64,000 nucleotides of DNA from Henriciella sp. (GTDB lineage: Bacteria > Pseudomonadota > Alphaproteobacteria > Caulobacterales > Hyphomonadaceae). The position numbers and the translations under genes are program-made. Positions 43,642 to 53,403 of the stretch are shown piece by piece. How positions within the stretch are numbered: position 1 is the stretch's first letter; every line of letters begins with the position of its first letter. The DNA lies in NCBI GenBank assembly GCA_013214545.1, contig JABSQB010000011.1:22048-86047 (forward strand), in the 5' to 3' direction. A model generated the notes under the pieces. It did not search any database. It was not told the DNA's origin and saw only the letters and a program-made list of their open reading frames with translations.

Positions 43642-45159
43642 TCAGATTTCCTGATTGTAGGCGCCGATTTCCGGATATTTGGCGAGGCGGGGTTTCACCT
43701 CTTCGCGGAACAGGGCGATCATATCCTCTTGCGAGCGCATGCTTTCGACGACGACGGCGAATTCTGGTTTATTGGAACTGGCGCGGGCAAGCACCCAGGA
43801 ACCGTCTTCCAGCGTCACGCGAGCGCCGTTGACCGTGTTCACGTCGACGACTTTGCGGCCAAGAATTTCCGTACCGAGCAAGCCTTTATACTCTTCGACA
43901 ATGCGATCGATGACTTCATATTTTACTTCGTCCGCGCAATGCGGCGACATGGTGAGAGAGGTGAAGGCGACGCCGAGCTCATTCTTCAGGTCTTCCATGG
44001 TCTTTTCCGGATTGCGGTCGAGCATTTCCAAGATCGCCTTGGCCGCGATCAGGCCATCATCATAGCCAAGCCCGATCGGCGGGCGGAAGAAAAAGTGGCC
44101 AGACTTTTCAAAGCCCGCCAGCGCATCAAGATCCGTGGTGCGGCGTTTAATGTAGGAATGGCCGGTTTTGTAATAATCCACCGTCGAGCCGTTCGCTTCC
44201 AGCACCGGATCGGTCTTGTAGAGGCCGGTCGATTTCACATCGACGACGAATTTGGCGCCTGGATACTCCTTAGACAGGTCGCGGGCCAGCATCAGGCCGA
44301 TCTTGTCGGCAAAGATTTCGTCGCCGGTATTATCGATTACGCCGCAGCGGTCGCCATCGCCATCGAAGCCGAGCGCGATGTCAGCGCCATGCTCTTTGAC
44401 GGCAGCAGCCATGGCGTGCAGCATTTCGCTGTCTTCCGGGTTGGGATTGTATTTCGGGAAGGTCATGTCGAGATTGCAGTCCATCTCGATCACCTCGACG
44501 CCCATCTTGCGCAACGCGTCTGGCGCAAAGGCCCCGGCAGTGCCGTTGCCGCAGGCGGCAATGACTTTCAGAGGCCGCTTGATTGAGACGCCTTCGGCGA
44601 CGCTATCAATGTACTTTTCACGCATGCCATCGACGCGGAAATGACCGCCGCCTGCGCGGGGCTGGAACTCGCCGCTGAGGACGATTTCTTTCAGGCGGCC
44701 CATCTCGTCCGGCCCGAAAGTCAGCGGGCGGTTGGCACCCATTTTGACGCCGGTCCAGCCATTCTCATTGTGCGAGGCGGTGACCATGGCACAGCAGGCG
44801 CAATCCAGCTCAAACTGGCTCCAATAGACCATAGGCGACAGCGCCAGGCCGATGTCCAGAACCTCGCAGCCACCTTGGACCATGCCGAGCATCAGCGCAT
44901 TCTTGATCGGCTGACTGATCGAGCGGTAATCGTGGCCGGTGACGACCTTGGGCTCGACGCCGAGCTCATGAAACAGCGTCGCCATGCCAAGGCCGAGCGC
45001 CTGCACACCTGTCAGATTCAGTTCGGGCGCTTTTTCGTGGCCAATACCATTAAACCACCAGCGGGCATCATACTCGCGAAAGCCGGTGGGTTTGACCAAC
45101 GGCAGGATTTCAAATTCGAGAGTATTTGGTGCGATTTGAGCCAGCGGTTTTGGCAGCAT
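43642..45159 (-). CDS. Phosphomannomutase/phosphoglucomutase
   Basis: A 505-residue alpha-D-phosphohexomutase, interconverting hexose-1- and hexose-6-phosphates for polysaccharide and nucleotide-sugar synthesis. The phosphoserine loop is MVTASHNENGWTGVKMG (Ser). The metal loop is FDGDGDRCGVIDNTGDEIFA, the sugar-recognition segment GFEKSGHFFFRPPIGLGYDD, and the phosphate-binding end LEDGSWVLARASSNKPEFAV. The first about 45 residues are longer than in AlgC-type enzymes. Monocistronic. Confidence 0.93.
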   Translation of the reverse strand: MLPKPLAQIAPNTLEFEILPLVKPTGFREYDARWWFNGIGHEKAPELNLTGVQALGLGMATLFHELGVEPKVVTGHDYRSISQPIKNALMLGMVQGGCEVLDIGLALSPMVYWSQFELDCACCAMVTASHNENGWTGVKMGANRPLTFGPDEMGRLKEIVLSGEFQPRAGGGHFRVDGMREKYIDSVAEGVSIKRPLKVIAACGNGTAGAFAPDALRKMGVEVIEMDCNLDMTFPKYNPNPEDSEMLHAMAAAVKEHGADIALGFDGDGDRCGVIDNTGDEIFADKIGLMLARDLSKEYPGAKFVVDVKSTGLYKTDPVLEANGSTVDYYKTGHSYIKRRTTDLDALAGFEKSGHFFFRPPIGLGYDDGLIAAKAILEMLDRNPEKTMEDLKNELGVAFTSLTMSPHCADEVKYEVIDRIVEEYKGLLGTEILGRKVVDVNTVNGARVTLEDGSWVLARASSNKPEFAVVVESMRSQEDMIALFREEVKPRLAKYPEIGAYNQEI

Positions 45160-45318
45160 TGTAACGTCCTAGATCAGATTATCCCCAACAGGGGCCTTGT
45201 GCAGACTGTGACGCAATAAGCAAGCCAAATGATATTTACTATTGTCTATCGTATAGAGAATACTAATTAAGGTCGTGGCGGAGGGAGAAGCCTCTGCGAA
45301 ATCGATATGGAGTTGGGT

Positions 45319-46095
45319 ATGAATCTCATCAAAATCACTTCGCTGGCAGCGTTGGGCGTGGCAATCGCCGGCACAGCTGCAGCACAAGAATACTATGTTG
45401 GCGGATCGATCGGATTCGCTCAGCAAAACGATAGCAGCAATAGCGGTTCAACCGGTGCGTTCACCACTGGTAATCTCGGCGACGGCAGCACGCTCGATGT
45501 CGCGGCTGGCACTTCCTATGGCTGGGAAACCGAGTTTGACAATGGCACAGCGTTCTCTGGTGAGTTCGGCGCGCGTTACGGCAATGGTTGGCGCGGCGGC
45601 GTTGAGCTGGCTTATTCCGGATCAGACGTTGACACGCACACCGGCGTAACCCTCGGCGGTGGCAGCATTGATGCGGTCGACGCTGCGGCGATTGCTGGTT
45701 CTGCAACACCTCTGGGCGTAACGGTTGCCGCTGTGGTTGCTGACGGACAGGGCGAGATCACCAATACGGCTGTGTTCCTGAACGGTTATTATGACTTCAA
45801 CACGGGCGGCCAATTCCAGCCATATATCGGTGCCGGTATCGGCTTCGCCAGCGTTGATGTCACCTATCAACCATCTGCGATCACTGTGATCGACGATAGT
45901 GAAACCAAGCTGGCTTACCAGATCAAAGCCGGTGCGACCTGGCAGCTGGAAGGTCAGTGGGAACTGTTCGGTGAGTATGCCTACCGTGCCACTGAAGACA
46001 TTGAGCTCGACAACCAGCTCTTCCCGGGCACGCTCGACATTGAAAACACCCAGAACGTGTTCTCAATCGGCGCGCGTTACCGTTTTGGCGCTTAA
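45319..46095 (+). CDS. Outer-membrane beta-barrel protein (OmpA/OprF-type barrel, porin-like)
   Basis: A 258-residue protein with a cleavable signal peptide (IKITSLAALGVAIAGTAAAQ). Alternating amphipathic strands follow (YYVGGSIGFAQQND, GEFGARYGNGWRGGVELAYS, AVFLNGYYDFNTGGQFQPYI, AYQIKAGATWQLEGQWELFG). It ends in VFSIGARYRFGA, whose terminal aromatic fits a barrel assembly signal, though the last residue is Ala. Long Gly/Thr/Ala-rich loops (residues 95-150) are predicted extracellular. The chosen start has GGAG upstream; an in-frame ATG four codons earlier is less likely. Confidence 0.85.
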   Translation: MNLIKITSLAALGVAIAGTAAAQEYYVGGSIGFAQQNDSSNSGSTGAFTTGNLGDGSTLDVAAGTSYGWETEFDNGTAFSGEFGARYGNGWRGGVELAYSGSDVDTHTGVTLGGGSIDAVDAAAIAGSATPLGVTVAAVVADGQGEITNTAVFLNGYYDFNTGGQFQPYIGAGIGFASVDVTYQPSAITVIDDSETKLAYQIKAGATWQLEGQWELFGEYAYRATEDIELDNQLFPGTLDIENTQNVFSIGARYRFGA

Positions 46096-46128
46096 ACTTC
46101 TCCATCATTAATTTGATGGCGCCAAAAG

Positions 46129-46160
46129 GGCCCGCCTCTGCAAGGAGGCGGGCTTTTCTT
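46129..46160 (+). terminator. Terminator after the beta-barrel gene
   Basis: GCCCGCCTC and GAGGCGGGC (9 bp) around TGCAAG, followed by TTTTCTTT. It also lies at the 3' end of the convergent MFS gene. Confidence 0.88.
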
Positions 46161-47383
46161 TATCCGCGTTCATAGCGAAAATAGGCCCAGGCGCTCAGCG
46201 CGCTGACCACGAATGAGGCCGAGACGGCAAGCGTCGCGTTTCCAGGCCAGCCCCACAGGTCATAAACCGTCGTCCCGGCCCAGCTTGCGAGGCCGCCTCC
46301 GATGAACATGAAGACGATATAGACCGTCATCAGCCGGGTCCGGATCTGCGGGGTCTCTTTCAAAATGGTCATCCGGCCTGTCACATCCATGACCGGGCCA
46401 AAAATGTTCGCGATCAGGATCGGGATGATTAGCAGCCACAAATTGTACCCGAAGAACAAGAAGAGAGAGATGCCGAACAGGCGAAACCCGGATGCCATCA
46501 GGCGCGTCTTGCGCGGTCCCATTCGGTCCGCCAGTGCGCCAAGTCGCGGCGTGGTGACGACATTGACGATCGCGAGCAGCGCCAGATAACCTACCACATC
46601 GACGCCATAGCCCATTTCCGGGCTGGTCAGATGCAGGCCGAGCCCCATCCAGATCGAGATGAAGATGCCAAAGCTCAGCGCTTGTATCAGGCCGGAAATC
46701 AAGACCTCAGGATGGCGGCTGGTCAGTGGCAGGAGCGAACCGATCAGCGCAAAATATGAGGTTTGCTCGACTGTCGTTGCCGATGGTTCGCGGCGGTCCA
46801 TGGTCAAGGGCAGCAGGATCGCCACCGTCAACATCAGCGCTGAGGCGATGTAATACACCGTGCGCCAGCCAAAATACTCCGCCACCACGCCCGCCCCGGC
46901 TCGGGCAATCAAAATGCCGGCGATGATCCCGGTGGTCAGCATCGCCGTCACCCGGCCAAGCTCCTGCGCGTCGACCCGCTTGGAGACATAAGTCGGGAGC
47001 AGATAAGGAACGATCGTGGCAAAGCCGAGCAGCGTCGAGCCGGTCACGAACAGCGTGAAATCGCGCGAGAACGCCATCAAGGAAATGGACAGGAATTGTC
47101 CCCAGACAAAGACCGTCGACAAGGTGCGGTTTGAAAACCGGTCGCCGAGCGGCAGGAGCAGGAAAATCCCTAATGCCAGGGCGATCTGATTGAAGGCCGG
47201 GACAATCCCGATCATCGAGGCGCTGACTTCAAAATCTTCCGCAACGCGAGCGATGATGGGATGGACGTAATAGGCGTTCGCGGTCACGACTGCGGCGGCG
47301 AGCGTCAGCATCCACACCTGACCGGGGCTAAGCCGCCGGGGCGCTGGTTCTGGATCGGTTTGGGCTGAAACGTCGTCTTGCAC
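46160..47383 (-). CDS. Major facilitator superfamily transporter
   Basis: A 407-residue, 12-helix transporter. Cytosolic-loop motif A appears as LPLGDRFSNRTLSTVFVWG between helices 2 and 3. Helices include MLTLAAAVVTANAYYVHPII, ALALGIFLLLPLG, GLIQALSFGIFISIWMGLGL and LLIIPILIANIFGPVMDVTG. It resembles drug-efflux or small-molecule MFS proteins; substrate unreadable. The short N-terminus is cytosolic (QTDPEPAPRRLSPG). Next gene on the same strand is 71 bases upstream. Confidence 0.9.
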   Translation of the reverse strand: MQDDVSAQTDPEPAPRRLSPGQVWMLTLAAAVVTANAYYVHPIIARVAEDFEVSASMIGIVPAFNQIALALGIFLLLPLGDRFSNRTLSTVFVWGQFLSISLMAFSRDFTLFVTGSTLLGFATIVPYLLPTYVSKRVDAQELGRVTAMLTTGIIAGILIARAGAGVVAEYFGWRTVYYIASALMLTVAILLPLTMDRREPSATTVEQTSYFALIGSLLPLTSRHPEVLISGLIQALSFGIFISIWMGLGLHLTSPEMGYGVDVVGYLALLAIVNVVTTPRLGALADRMGPRKTRLMASGFRLFGISLFLFFGYNLWLLIIPILIANIFGPVMDVTGRMTILKETPQIRTRLMTVYIVFMFIGGGLASWAGTTVYDLWGWPGNATLAVSASFVVSALSAWAYFRYERG

Positions 47384-47454
47384 AGCGTCAGTCTAGGGCG
47401 CTGTTTTGGTCGCTGGAAAGCCTGACGCGACGCCAAGGCCGAAAGATGTCTGCG

Positions 47455-47976
47455 CTATTTGTAGATAAGGTCGTTGGGGTGGTTTTGACCGATTGGCGTC
47501 AAGGCACCGAAGCGGGTTTCCTCGCTGTCTGCCGGGGCAGGCGTTGAGACGACCCAGTCGAACACCACGACTCGATTCAGGATCCGCCACTCGCCTTCGC
47601 GTTTGACGAACCAGTCGAGATAACGCCCTTTCATATCAAGCTCGATCATCTTGCCGCTGGCGTCGGGTTGGCGCTGAAAAGCGGAGAAATAGCTCTCGAC
47701 CTGGGCGCCGCCGGATTTGAATTCGATCAGGATGTTATGGATCTGATGAATGTTTCGCTCGGCGTGGCTCTGGGCTTTGATCGCCCAGTCCACGAAACCT
47801 GATGCGCTACCATTGTACGGCCCGTGCTGGTCGGTTCCATCTGGCCAATAGGCTGAGCGCAATGCGGCCTCGTCGGCTCGGTCAATGCCGCGGCAATAGC
47901 GATACAGACAGTCGCGAATGGCCTCGCGATCGAGAAGCTCTGATACCTGGTCGAGCGAAGCGGAAGATTCGGACAT
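47455..47976 (-). CDS. NTF2/SnoaL-like protein
   Basis: A 173-residue protein of the SnoaL/scytalone-dehydratase-like fold: LDREAIRDCLYRYCRGIDRA, then DEAALRSAYWPDGTDQHGPY, HQIHNILIEFKSGGAQVESY, MKGRYLDWFVKREGEWRILN and RVVVFDWVVSTP. The typical Asp-His pocket of dehydratases may be present (DQHG, HQIH). Cytosolic. Likely acts on a small hydrophobic ligand; identity unknown. It lies 21 bases after the DUF885 gene on the same strand. Confidence 0.85.
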   Translation of the reverse strand: MSESSASLDQVSELLDREAIRDCLYRYCRGIDRADEAALRSAYWPDGTDQHGPYNGSASGFVDWAIKAQSHAERNIHQIHNILIEFKSGGAQVESYFSAFQRQPDASGKMIELDMKGRYLDWFVKREGEWRILNRVVVFDWVVSTPAPADSEETRFGALTPIGQNHPNDLIYK

Positions 47977-47997
47977 TGAAAAGCCTTTGGTTCAGAT

Positions 47998-49755
47998 TTA
48001 CGGGGCGAGCGATTTGGCGTCCGCCTGACCGGCGATCCAAGTGTCGATGCGTTGTTCCAGCGCATCCAGCGGTATGGCTCCGGCGCCCAGAACGGTGTCG
48101 TGAAAGGCGCGGATGTTGAACCGCTCGCCGAGCGCAGACTTGGCCTTGGCGCGCAGCTCCAGAATTTTCAGCTCACCGACTTTGTAAGCTGTCGCCTGTC
48201 CCGGCCAGCCAATATAGCGGGTCACCTCGGTCTGAATGTTGAGCGGGGCGAGGGCCGTGTTCTCATTGAAACAGGCCTCGGCCTCGGCGCGGCTCCAGCC
48301 ATAATGATGCAGACCTGTATCCGCGACGAGGCGGCAGGCGCGCCACATTTCGTAAGACAGCTGACCGAAGCGCTCATAAGGCGTGCGATAGAACCCGGCT
48401 TCACCTGCGAGTTTTTCTGCGTAAAGCCCCCAGCCCTCGCCAAAGGCGGTGGCGTAATAGGATTTGCGAAACTCCGGCACGTCGCGAAGCTCCTGCGCGA
48501 GGGCAATTTGCAAGTGGTGACCGGGCACCGCCTCATGCGCTGACAGAGCAGGCAACTCATAGAGTGGTCGCTGATCGAGGGCGTAGGTGTTGACCAGATA
48601 CGTGCCGGCAATGCCTTTATCGGCATCGCCGCTGGAGTATCGTCCGGTCGTATAGCCCGGCGCAATCGAGGCTGGCACAGCCTGAACGCCGTATGGCAGG
48701 CGCGGCAGTGTCGCGAAGAACCGAGGCAACAGCGCGTCGAGCCGCTTGCTCATTTCGGAGGCTTTCTCGAGCAGCTCTTCCGGCGTTTCAGCGTAGAATT
48801 GCGGGTCGGTGCGCAGGAAGCTGATAAACTCTGCGAAGCTGCCTTCAAACTCGACCTCGGCGATGATCTGCTCCATCTCGGCGCGAATGCGGGCGACTTC
48901 CGATTGGCCCAGCGTATGGATCTCTTCGGGTGTGTAGCCGGCGCCTGCGGTGTGGAAACGGACCGCGACGGCATAGGCCTGCTGCCCGCCCTCGAGCGTG
49001 ACAAGCCCAGGCGCGGTGCGCGCGGCTGGAACATATTCCTCCTCCATGAAGCGCAGCAGCTTGTCATAGGCCTGGATCGCTCGCTGTACCGCGGTCTTGC
49101 CCTGATTGCGAAGCGTCAGAATATCGAGCTCGCTCAGTTCAGAGGCATCCAGCGATTCAAAAGGGAGATAGAGCGTGCTTTCAGTAGGATCCTCGAGCAC
49201 CTGCGCGCGGATTTGAGCAATCGATGTGGCCAATGGATCGCCATGCTGGGTCCAACCCGTGACGATGCCGCGGCGCATATTCTCAGTGTGATCCTCAAAG
49301 AACCGCGGCAGATCATTGACCCGGTCAATCCACGCCTCGGCCGCCTCGCGCGTAGTCACCCGGGTGCGCATGGCCGTGAACGCGGGCGCAGCGAAGAAGC
49401 CCCAATCGCCGGTGAACGGAATGCGCGCGGTGTCGTAAGCGTGCGCGTCGATGGAGGCCCGTAGCAGATGACGGAGGATCGCGGCTTCGGGACCGCTCGG
49501 CTGAGGTTCGAGGGCATTAAGGGCCGTCAGCATGGCTTCAGCCTGCGCTGCGCGCTGCGCGACATAATCCGGCGTCACAGTCGGCCAAACGCGGGCGTCT
49601 GTGCCTAGCATTCGGGCCGTTTCGTCAGGGTCGCCCTCGCGGTTGAACGTTTCGTATTGTTCAATCAGAGCGCTAAGCGTTTCAGCGCTGGCAATCGGCG
49701 AGATGAAGAGGAACGCAAATCCGATCGCGATGGCGCGCAGCGAGGCGAATGATAT
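47998..49755 (-). CDS. DUF885-family metallopeptidase, likely started at a non-AUG codon
   Basis: The frame is open to a stop at 49788. The family core includes LSAHEAVPGHHLQIALAQEL (HExxH-like HEAVPGHH), GEGWGLYAEKLAGEAGFY and WPGQATAYKVGELKILELRA. The usual ATG would be 49611, but the 48 residues upstream form a clean signal peptide: SFASLRAIAIGFAFLFISPI, then ASAETLSALIEQYETFN. No in-frame ATG, GTG or TTG lies upstream. ATA at 49755, five bases after GGGGAC, is the best-placed start, giving about 585 residues and matching family length. DUF885 members are exported zinc peptidase-like proteins. Start confidence is low. Confidence 0.75.
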   Translation of the reverse strand: MSFASLRAIAIGFAFLFISPIASAETLSALIEQYETFNREGDPDETARMLGTDARVWPTVTPDYVAQRAAQAEAMLTALNALEPQPSGPEAAILRHLLRASIDAHAYDTARIPFTGDWGFFAAPAFTAMRTRVTTREAAEAWIDRVNDLPRFFEDHTENMRRGIVTGWTQHGDPLATSIAQIRAQVLEDPTESTLYLPFESLDASELSELDILTLRNQGKTAVQRAIQAYDKLLRFMEEEYVPAARTAPGLVTLEGGQQAYAVAVRFHTAGAGYTPEEIHTLGQSEVARIRAEMEQIIAEVEFEGSFAEFISFLRTDPQFYAETPEELLEKASEMSKRLDALLPRFFATLPRLPYGVQAVPASIAPGYTTGRYSSGDADKGIAGTYLVNTYALDQRPLYELPALSAHEAVPGHHLQIALAQELRDVPEFRKSYYATAFGEGWGLYAEKLAGEAGFYRTPYERFGQLSYEMWRACRLVADTGLHHYGWSRAEAEACFNENTALAPLNIQTEVTRYIGWPGQATAYKVGELKILELRAKAKSALGERFNIRAFHDTVLGAGAIPLDALEQRIDTWIAGQADAKSLAP

Positions 49756-49947
49756 GTCTAGTCCCCATATATTTATGGATCCACGCTAGGATGCGGAGCG
49801 CCGCATGAAAAGGGACTTCAAGCGGCTCTGCAGTTCACGCAGCGGTACCCATAATGTGACAGATTCGGCGCATTCCGACGCGTTGACAGGCCTTTCGACG
49901 CGCTTAAGAGATGCCGCACTAAGAATGCATATGCATCGGAGACTCAT

Positions 49948-50346
49948 ATGGCTGGACAAGGACAGGCTGATAACCGCCCCCTATCGCCGCATTTGCAGGT
50001 CTGGAAATGGCACTGGACCATGGCAGGCTCAATTTTTCACCGGGTGTCGGGCGTTGGCCTGTATGGCGGGGCGTTCCTGATTGGCGCCTGGCTGATCGCT
50101 CTGGCGACCGGGCCGGAAGCCTACGCCCTGGTTGAGGCCATTGCCTTCAGTCTGCCAGGCCAGATCCTGCTCTTCCTGTGGTCGATGGCAGTGCTCTATC
50201 ACTTCGCTAATGGCCTGCGCCACCTGATCTGGGACGGCCCGATGGTTGGCTTCAATCCCGGGCTGGCCAGCCTCTGGTCCATGTTCAATTTCGCATTTGC
50301 GATCATCGGTGCAGCGGTCATCTGGTCGCTGGCTTCGTTCTACTAG
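49948..50346 (+). CDS. sdhC: Succinate dehydrogenase cytochrome b556 subunit
   Basis: A 132-residue membrane anchor of complex II with three helices (about 30-50, 63-90, 107-130). The family motif is SPHLQVWKWHWTMAGSIFHR, contributing to the quinone site (Ser and Arg/His). The second motif is AVLYHFANGLRHLIWD with the likely heme-axial His. Start has CGGAG upstream. First gene of sdhCDAB; upstream 49883 has TTGACA, which may be a -35 element, but the -10 is not clear. Confidence 0.95.
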   Translation: MAGQGQADNRPLSPHLQVWKWHWTMAGSIFHRVSGVGLYGGAFLIGAWLIALATGPEAYALVEAIAFSLPGQILLFLWSMAVLYHFANGLRHLIWDGPMVGFNPGLASLWSMFNFAFAIIGAAVIWSLASFY

Positions 50347-50355
50347 GAGGCGGCG

Positions 50356-50736
50356 ATGACAACGAGCACAAAAATCGTTCGAGGTCTGGGGTCTGCTGGG
50401 AGCGGAACCCTGCATCATATCCGCCAGCGGGTGACTGCTTTGGCGCTGCTCTTCCTCGTGCCATGGTTCATGTATTCCATCATCCACGCCTGCAAGGCAG
50501 GCTATGAGGGTGCGCTGGAATGGGCGGCGCAACCGGTGAATGCAATTTTGCTGATTTTGACCCTGAGTGCGGCGCTATATCACATGCGTTTGGGCATTCA
50601 GGTCGTCATTGAGGACTACATCGCTAAGAGCGGCTCCCGCCAAGCGTTGCTCATTCTGAACACGTTTGCGGTTTTTGCCCTCGGCGTAGCGACGATCCTG
50701 TCGGTGCTGAAAATCTGGTTTACGGCTGGCGCGTAA
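50356..50736 (+). CDS. sdhD: Succinate dehydrogenase membrane anchor subunit
   Basis: A 126-residue second membrane anchor with three helices. It shows LHHIRQRVTALALLFLVPWF and YHMRLGIQVVIEDYIAKSGS with the conserved His/Asp-Tyr near the quinone site. It follows sdhC by nine bases with GGAGGCG before the ATG and precedes sdhA by 26. Confidence 0.94.
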   Translation: MTTSTKIVRGLGSAGSGTLHHIRQRVTALALLFLVPWFMYSIIHACKAGYEGALEWAAQPVNAILLILTLSAALYHMRLGIQVVIEDYIAKSGSRQALLILNTFAVFALGVATILSVLKIWFTAGA

Positions 50737-50762
50737 GGCGCAGGGCCCAAAGAGGATAAGAG

Positions 50763-52553
50763 ATGAGCGACTATAAATTCATCGATCATACTTATGACGT
50801 CGTCGTGGTTGGCGCCGGTGGTTCCGGACTGCGCGCAGCCCTTGGAGCCGCGCAAGCTGGTCTGAAGACCGCCTGTATCACTAAAGTCTTCCCGACCCGC
50901 TCGCACACGGTTGCGGCGCAGGGCGGGATTGCAGCCTCGCTTGGCAATATGGGCCCGGATAACTGGCAGTGGCATATGTATGACACCGTCAAAGGCTCTG
51001 ACTGGCTCGGCGACCAGGACGCGATTGAATATCTCGCCCGCGAAGCGCCAGCAGCCGTCTATGAGCTTGAGCACTGGGGCATGCCGTTCAGCCGGAACGA
51101 AGAAGGCAAAATCTACCAGCGCCCATTTGGCGGCCACACAACCGAGATGGGCGAAGGCCCGCCAGTCCAGCGCACCTGCGCAGCCGCTGACCGCACCGGT
51201 CACGCCATGCTGCACACGCTGTATGGTCAGTGCGTGAAGAACGATACCGAGTTCTTTATCGAGTATTTTGCCCTCGACCTGATCATGGATGATGAAGGGG
51301 CTTGCCGTGGTGTCACCGCGTGGAAGCTGGATGATGGCACGCTGCATCGCTTCCGTGCGCAGAAAGTTATTCTGGCCACAGGCGGCTATGGCCGGGCTTT
51401 CTTCAGCTGTACGTCGGCGCACACCTGCACGGGCGATGGCAATGCCATGGTCCTGCGCGCCGGCCTGCCGCTGCAGGACATGGAGTTCATTCAGTTCCAT
51501 CCAACCGGCATTTACGGCGCGGGCTGCCTGATTACCGAAGGCGCGCGCGGCGAAGGTGGTTACCTGACCAATTCCGAAGGCGAACGTTTCATGGAGCGCT
51601 ATGCGCCAAGCGTGAAAGACCTTGCCCCGCGCGACATGGTTTCTCGCTCCATGACCATCGAGATCCGCGAAGGCCGCGGTGTCGGAGAAGGCAAAGACCA
51701 CATCTTCCTGCACCTGGAACACTTGCCAGCTGATACGCTGGCCGCGCGACTGCCGGGGATTTCGGAGACTGCGAAAGTCTTCTCGGGCGTCGACGTAACG
51801 CGTGAGCCGATCCCGGTTCTGCCGACCGTGCACTACAATATGGGCGGCATCCCGACCAATTATCACGGCGAAGTGCTGACCAAGAAAGATGGCGATCCTG
51901 ATGCGGTTGTGCCGGGCCTGATGGCGGTCGGCGAAGCTGCTTGTGTTTCGGTGCACGGTGCCAACCGTCTCGGCTCGAACTCGCTGATCGACCTGGTTGT
52001 GTTCGGACGGGCCGCGGGTCTGCGCTGCGGCGCGACGCTGGAAGCTGGCGCCAGCCAGCCAACCGTCCAGGATTCGCAAACCGATGCGCACATCGCGCGC
52101 TTCGATCGGATCCGGAATGCGGACGGCGATCATTCTGTTGCAGAGCTGCGACTCGAAATGCAGCGTGCCATGCAGGAAAACTGCGCCGTGTTCCGTACCG
52201 GCGAAGTTCTGGACGAAGGCGTCGAGAAGATTGATGGCGTTCAGAAGAAAGTCTCAGGCATGCGCGTCGATGATCGCGGCATGATCTGGAACACCGACCT
52301 GATGGAAGCGCTTGAGTTTGACAATCTCATTGGTCAGGCAGCGGTCACCGTGAACTCTGCGGCCAACCGTAAAGAAAGCCGCGGCGCGCACGCCCGCGAA
52401 GACTTCGACAAGCGCGATGATGAGAACTGGATGAAGCACACGCTCGCCTGGGCAGATGATGCTGGCGAGGTGACGATCGATTATCGCCCGGTCCACAATT
52501 ACACGATGTCGAACGAGATTGAGTACATCAAACCCAAAGAACGGGTTTACTAG
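50763..52553 (+). CDS. sdhA: Succinate dehydrogenase flavoprotein subunit
   Basis: A 596-residue FAD subunit of complex II, oxidising succinate to fumarate. The dinucleotide-binding motif is [23 protein letters not shown] is bound covalently to the His in [20 protein letters not shown]. Others: [60 protein letters not shown], and [20 protein letters not shown] at the C-terminus. Complete, with no defects. Confidence 0.98.
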   Translation: MSDYKFIDHTYDVVVVGAGGSGLRAALGAAQAGLKTACITKVFPTRSHTVAAQGGIAASLGNMGPDNWQWHMYDTVKGSDWLGDQDAIEYLAREAPAAVYELEHWGMPFSRNEEGKIYQRPFGGHTTEMGEGPPVQRTCAAADRTGHAMLHTLYGQCVKNDTEFFIEYFALDLIMDDEGACRGVTAWKLDDGTLHRFRAQKVILATGGYGRAFFSCTSAHTCTGDGNAMVLRAGLPLQDMEFIQFHPTGIYGAGCLITEGARGEGGYLTNSEGERFMERYAPSVKDLAPRDMVSRSMTIEIREGRGVGEGKDHIFLHLEHLPADTLAARLPGISETAKVFSGVDVTREPIPVLPTVHYNMGGIPTNYHGEVLTKKDGDPDAVVPGLMAVGEAACVSVHGANRLGSNSLIDLVVFGRAAGLRCGATLEAGASQPTVQDSQTDAHIARFDRIRNADGDHSVAELRLEMQRAMQENCAVFRTGEVLDEGVEKIDGVQKKVSGMRVDDRGMIWNTDLMEALEFDNLIGQAAVTVNSAANRKESRGAHAREDFDKRDDENWMKHTLAWADDAGEVTIDYRPVHNYTMSNEIEYIKPKERVY

Positions 52554-52561
52554 GAGCAAGC

Positions 52562-53327
52562 ATGGTACAGCTGACACTCCCCAAAGGCTCCGCGCCGAAA
52601 AAGGGCAAGACCTGGCCGAAGCCTGAGCGGGCCAAGAAGGTCAAGAAGTTCAAGATCTACCGCTACAGCCCGGAAGAGGGCGGTAACCCGCGGTGGGACA
52701 CGTATTTTGTCGATATGGACAAATGCGGTCCGATGATCCTCGACGTTCTGATCTATATCAAAAACAATATCGACTCGACGCTGGCCTTCCGCCGCTCCTG
52801 CCGGGAAGGCGTTTGCGGCTCCTGCGCGATGAATATTGGCGGACACAACACCATTGCCTGTACCCAGGGCTGGGACGAGATTGCCGGACCTCACATCACC
52901 ATTGCACCGCTGCCGCATCAGCCAGTGGTGAAAGATTTGATCCCGGATCTGACCAATTTCTACGCCCAGCACGCTTATGTGCAGCCATATCTCAAGACCG
53001 ATACGCCGGAACCTGAGAAAGAGTGGAACCGAGCATCTCGATGGCCTGTATGAGTGCATCCTGTGCGCCTCCTGCTCGACCTCATGCCCGTCTTATTGGT
53101 GGAATGGCGACAAATACCTCGGCCCGGCCGCGCTGCTGCAGGCCTATCGCTGGCTCATTGACAGCCGCGATGAAGCCACGGGTGAACGCCTGGATGATCT
53201 GGAAGATCCGTTCAAGCTCTACCGCTGCCACACCATCATGAACTGCACGCAGGTCTGCCCGAAAGGGCTTAACCCGGCCAAGGCGATTGCGAAAATCAAG
53301 CACATGATGGTTGAGCGCGTCGCTTAA
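52562..53327 (+). pseudogene. sdhB: Succinate dehydrogenase iron-sulfur subunit, interrupted by a frameshift
   Basis: The expected sdhB position after sdhA. The first frame (52562 to a stop at 53053) encodes the [2Fe-2S] domain with [16 protein letters not shown] and continues through [15 protein letters not shown] to PEPEKEW. There the homology jumps to the +1 frame at about 53031: [20 protein letters not shown], the [4Fe-4S]/[3Fe-4S] part ([20 protein letters not shown]), ending at 53327. Relatives carry about nine residues between KEW and LDGL; here only ten bases remain, so about 17 bases seem lost. sdhCDA are intact, so an assembly or sequencing error is more likely than true loss of complex II, but both are possible. 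Confidence 0.85.
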
Positions 53328-53352
53328 GCGGCCAATTGTACCAAGCACAAGA

Positions 53353-53389
53353 AGCGGGCGGTGACTTCTGTCACCGCCCGCTCTTTTTT
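53353..53389 (+). terminator. Terminator of the sdh operon
   Basis: AGCGGGCGGTGAC and GTCACCGCCCGCT (13 bp, perfect) around TTCT, followed by CTTTTTT. Strong intrinsic terminator 26 bases after the sdhB stop; also suits the convergent UrcA gene. Confidence 0.95.
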
Positions 53390-53403
53390 AGATCTGACTC
53401 TGA

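Noticed and set aside
50616..52133. Minus-strand open frame of 505 codons opposite sdhD and sdhA
   Set aside because: Fully antisense to a certain sdhA gene; no family likeness.
53021..53053. sdhB break as programmed ribosomal frameshifting
   Set aside because: No slippery heptamer or following structure is visible; about nine residues of the family are missing, which a frameshift would not explain.
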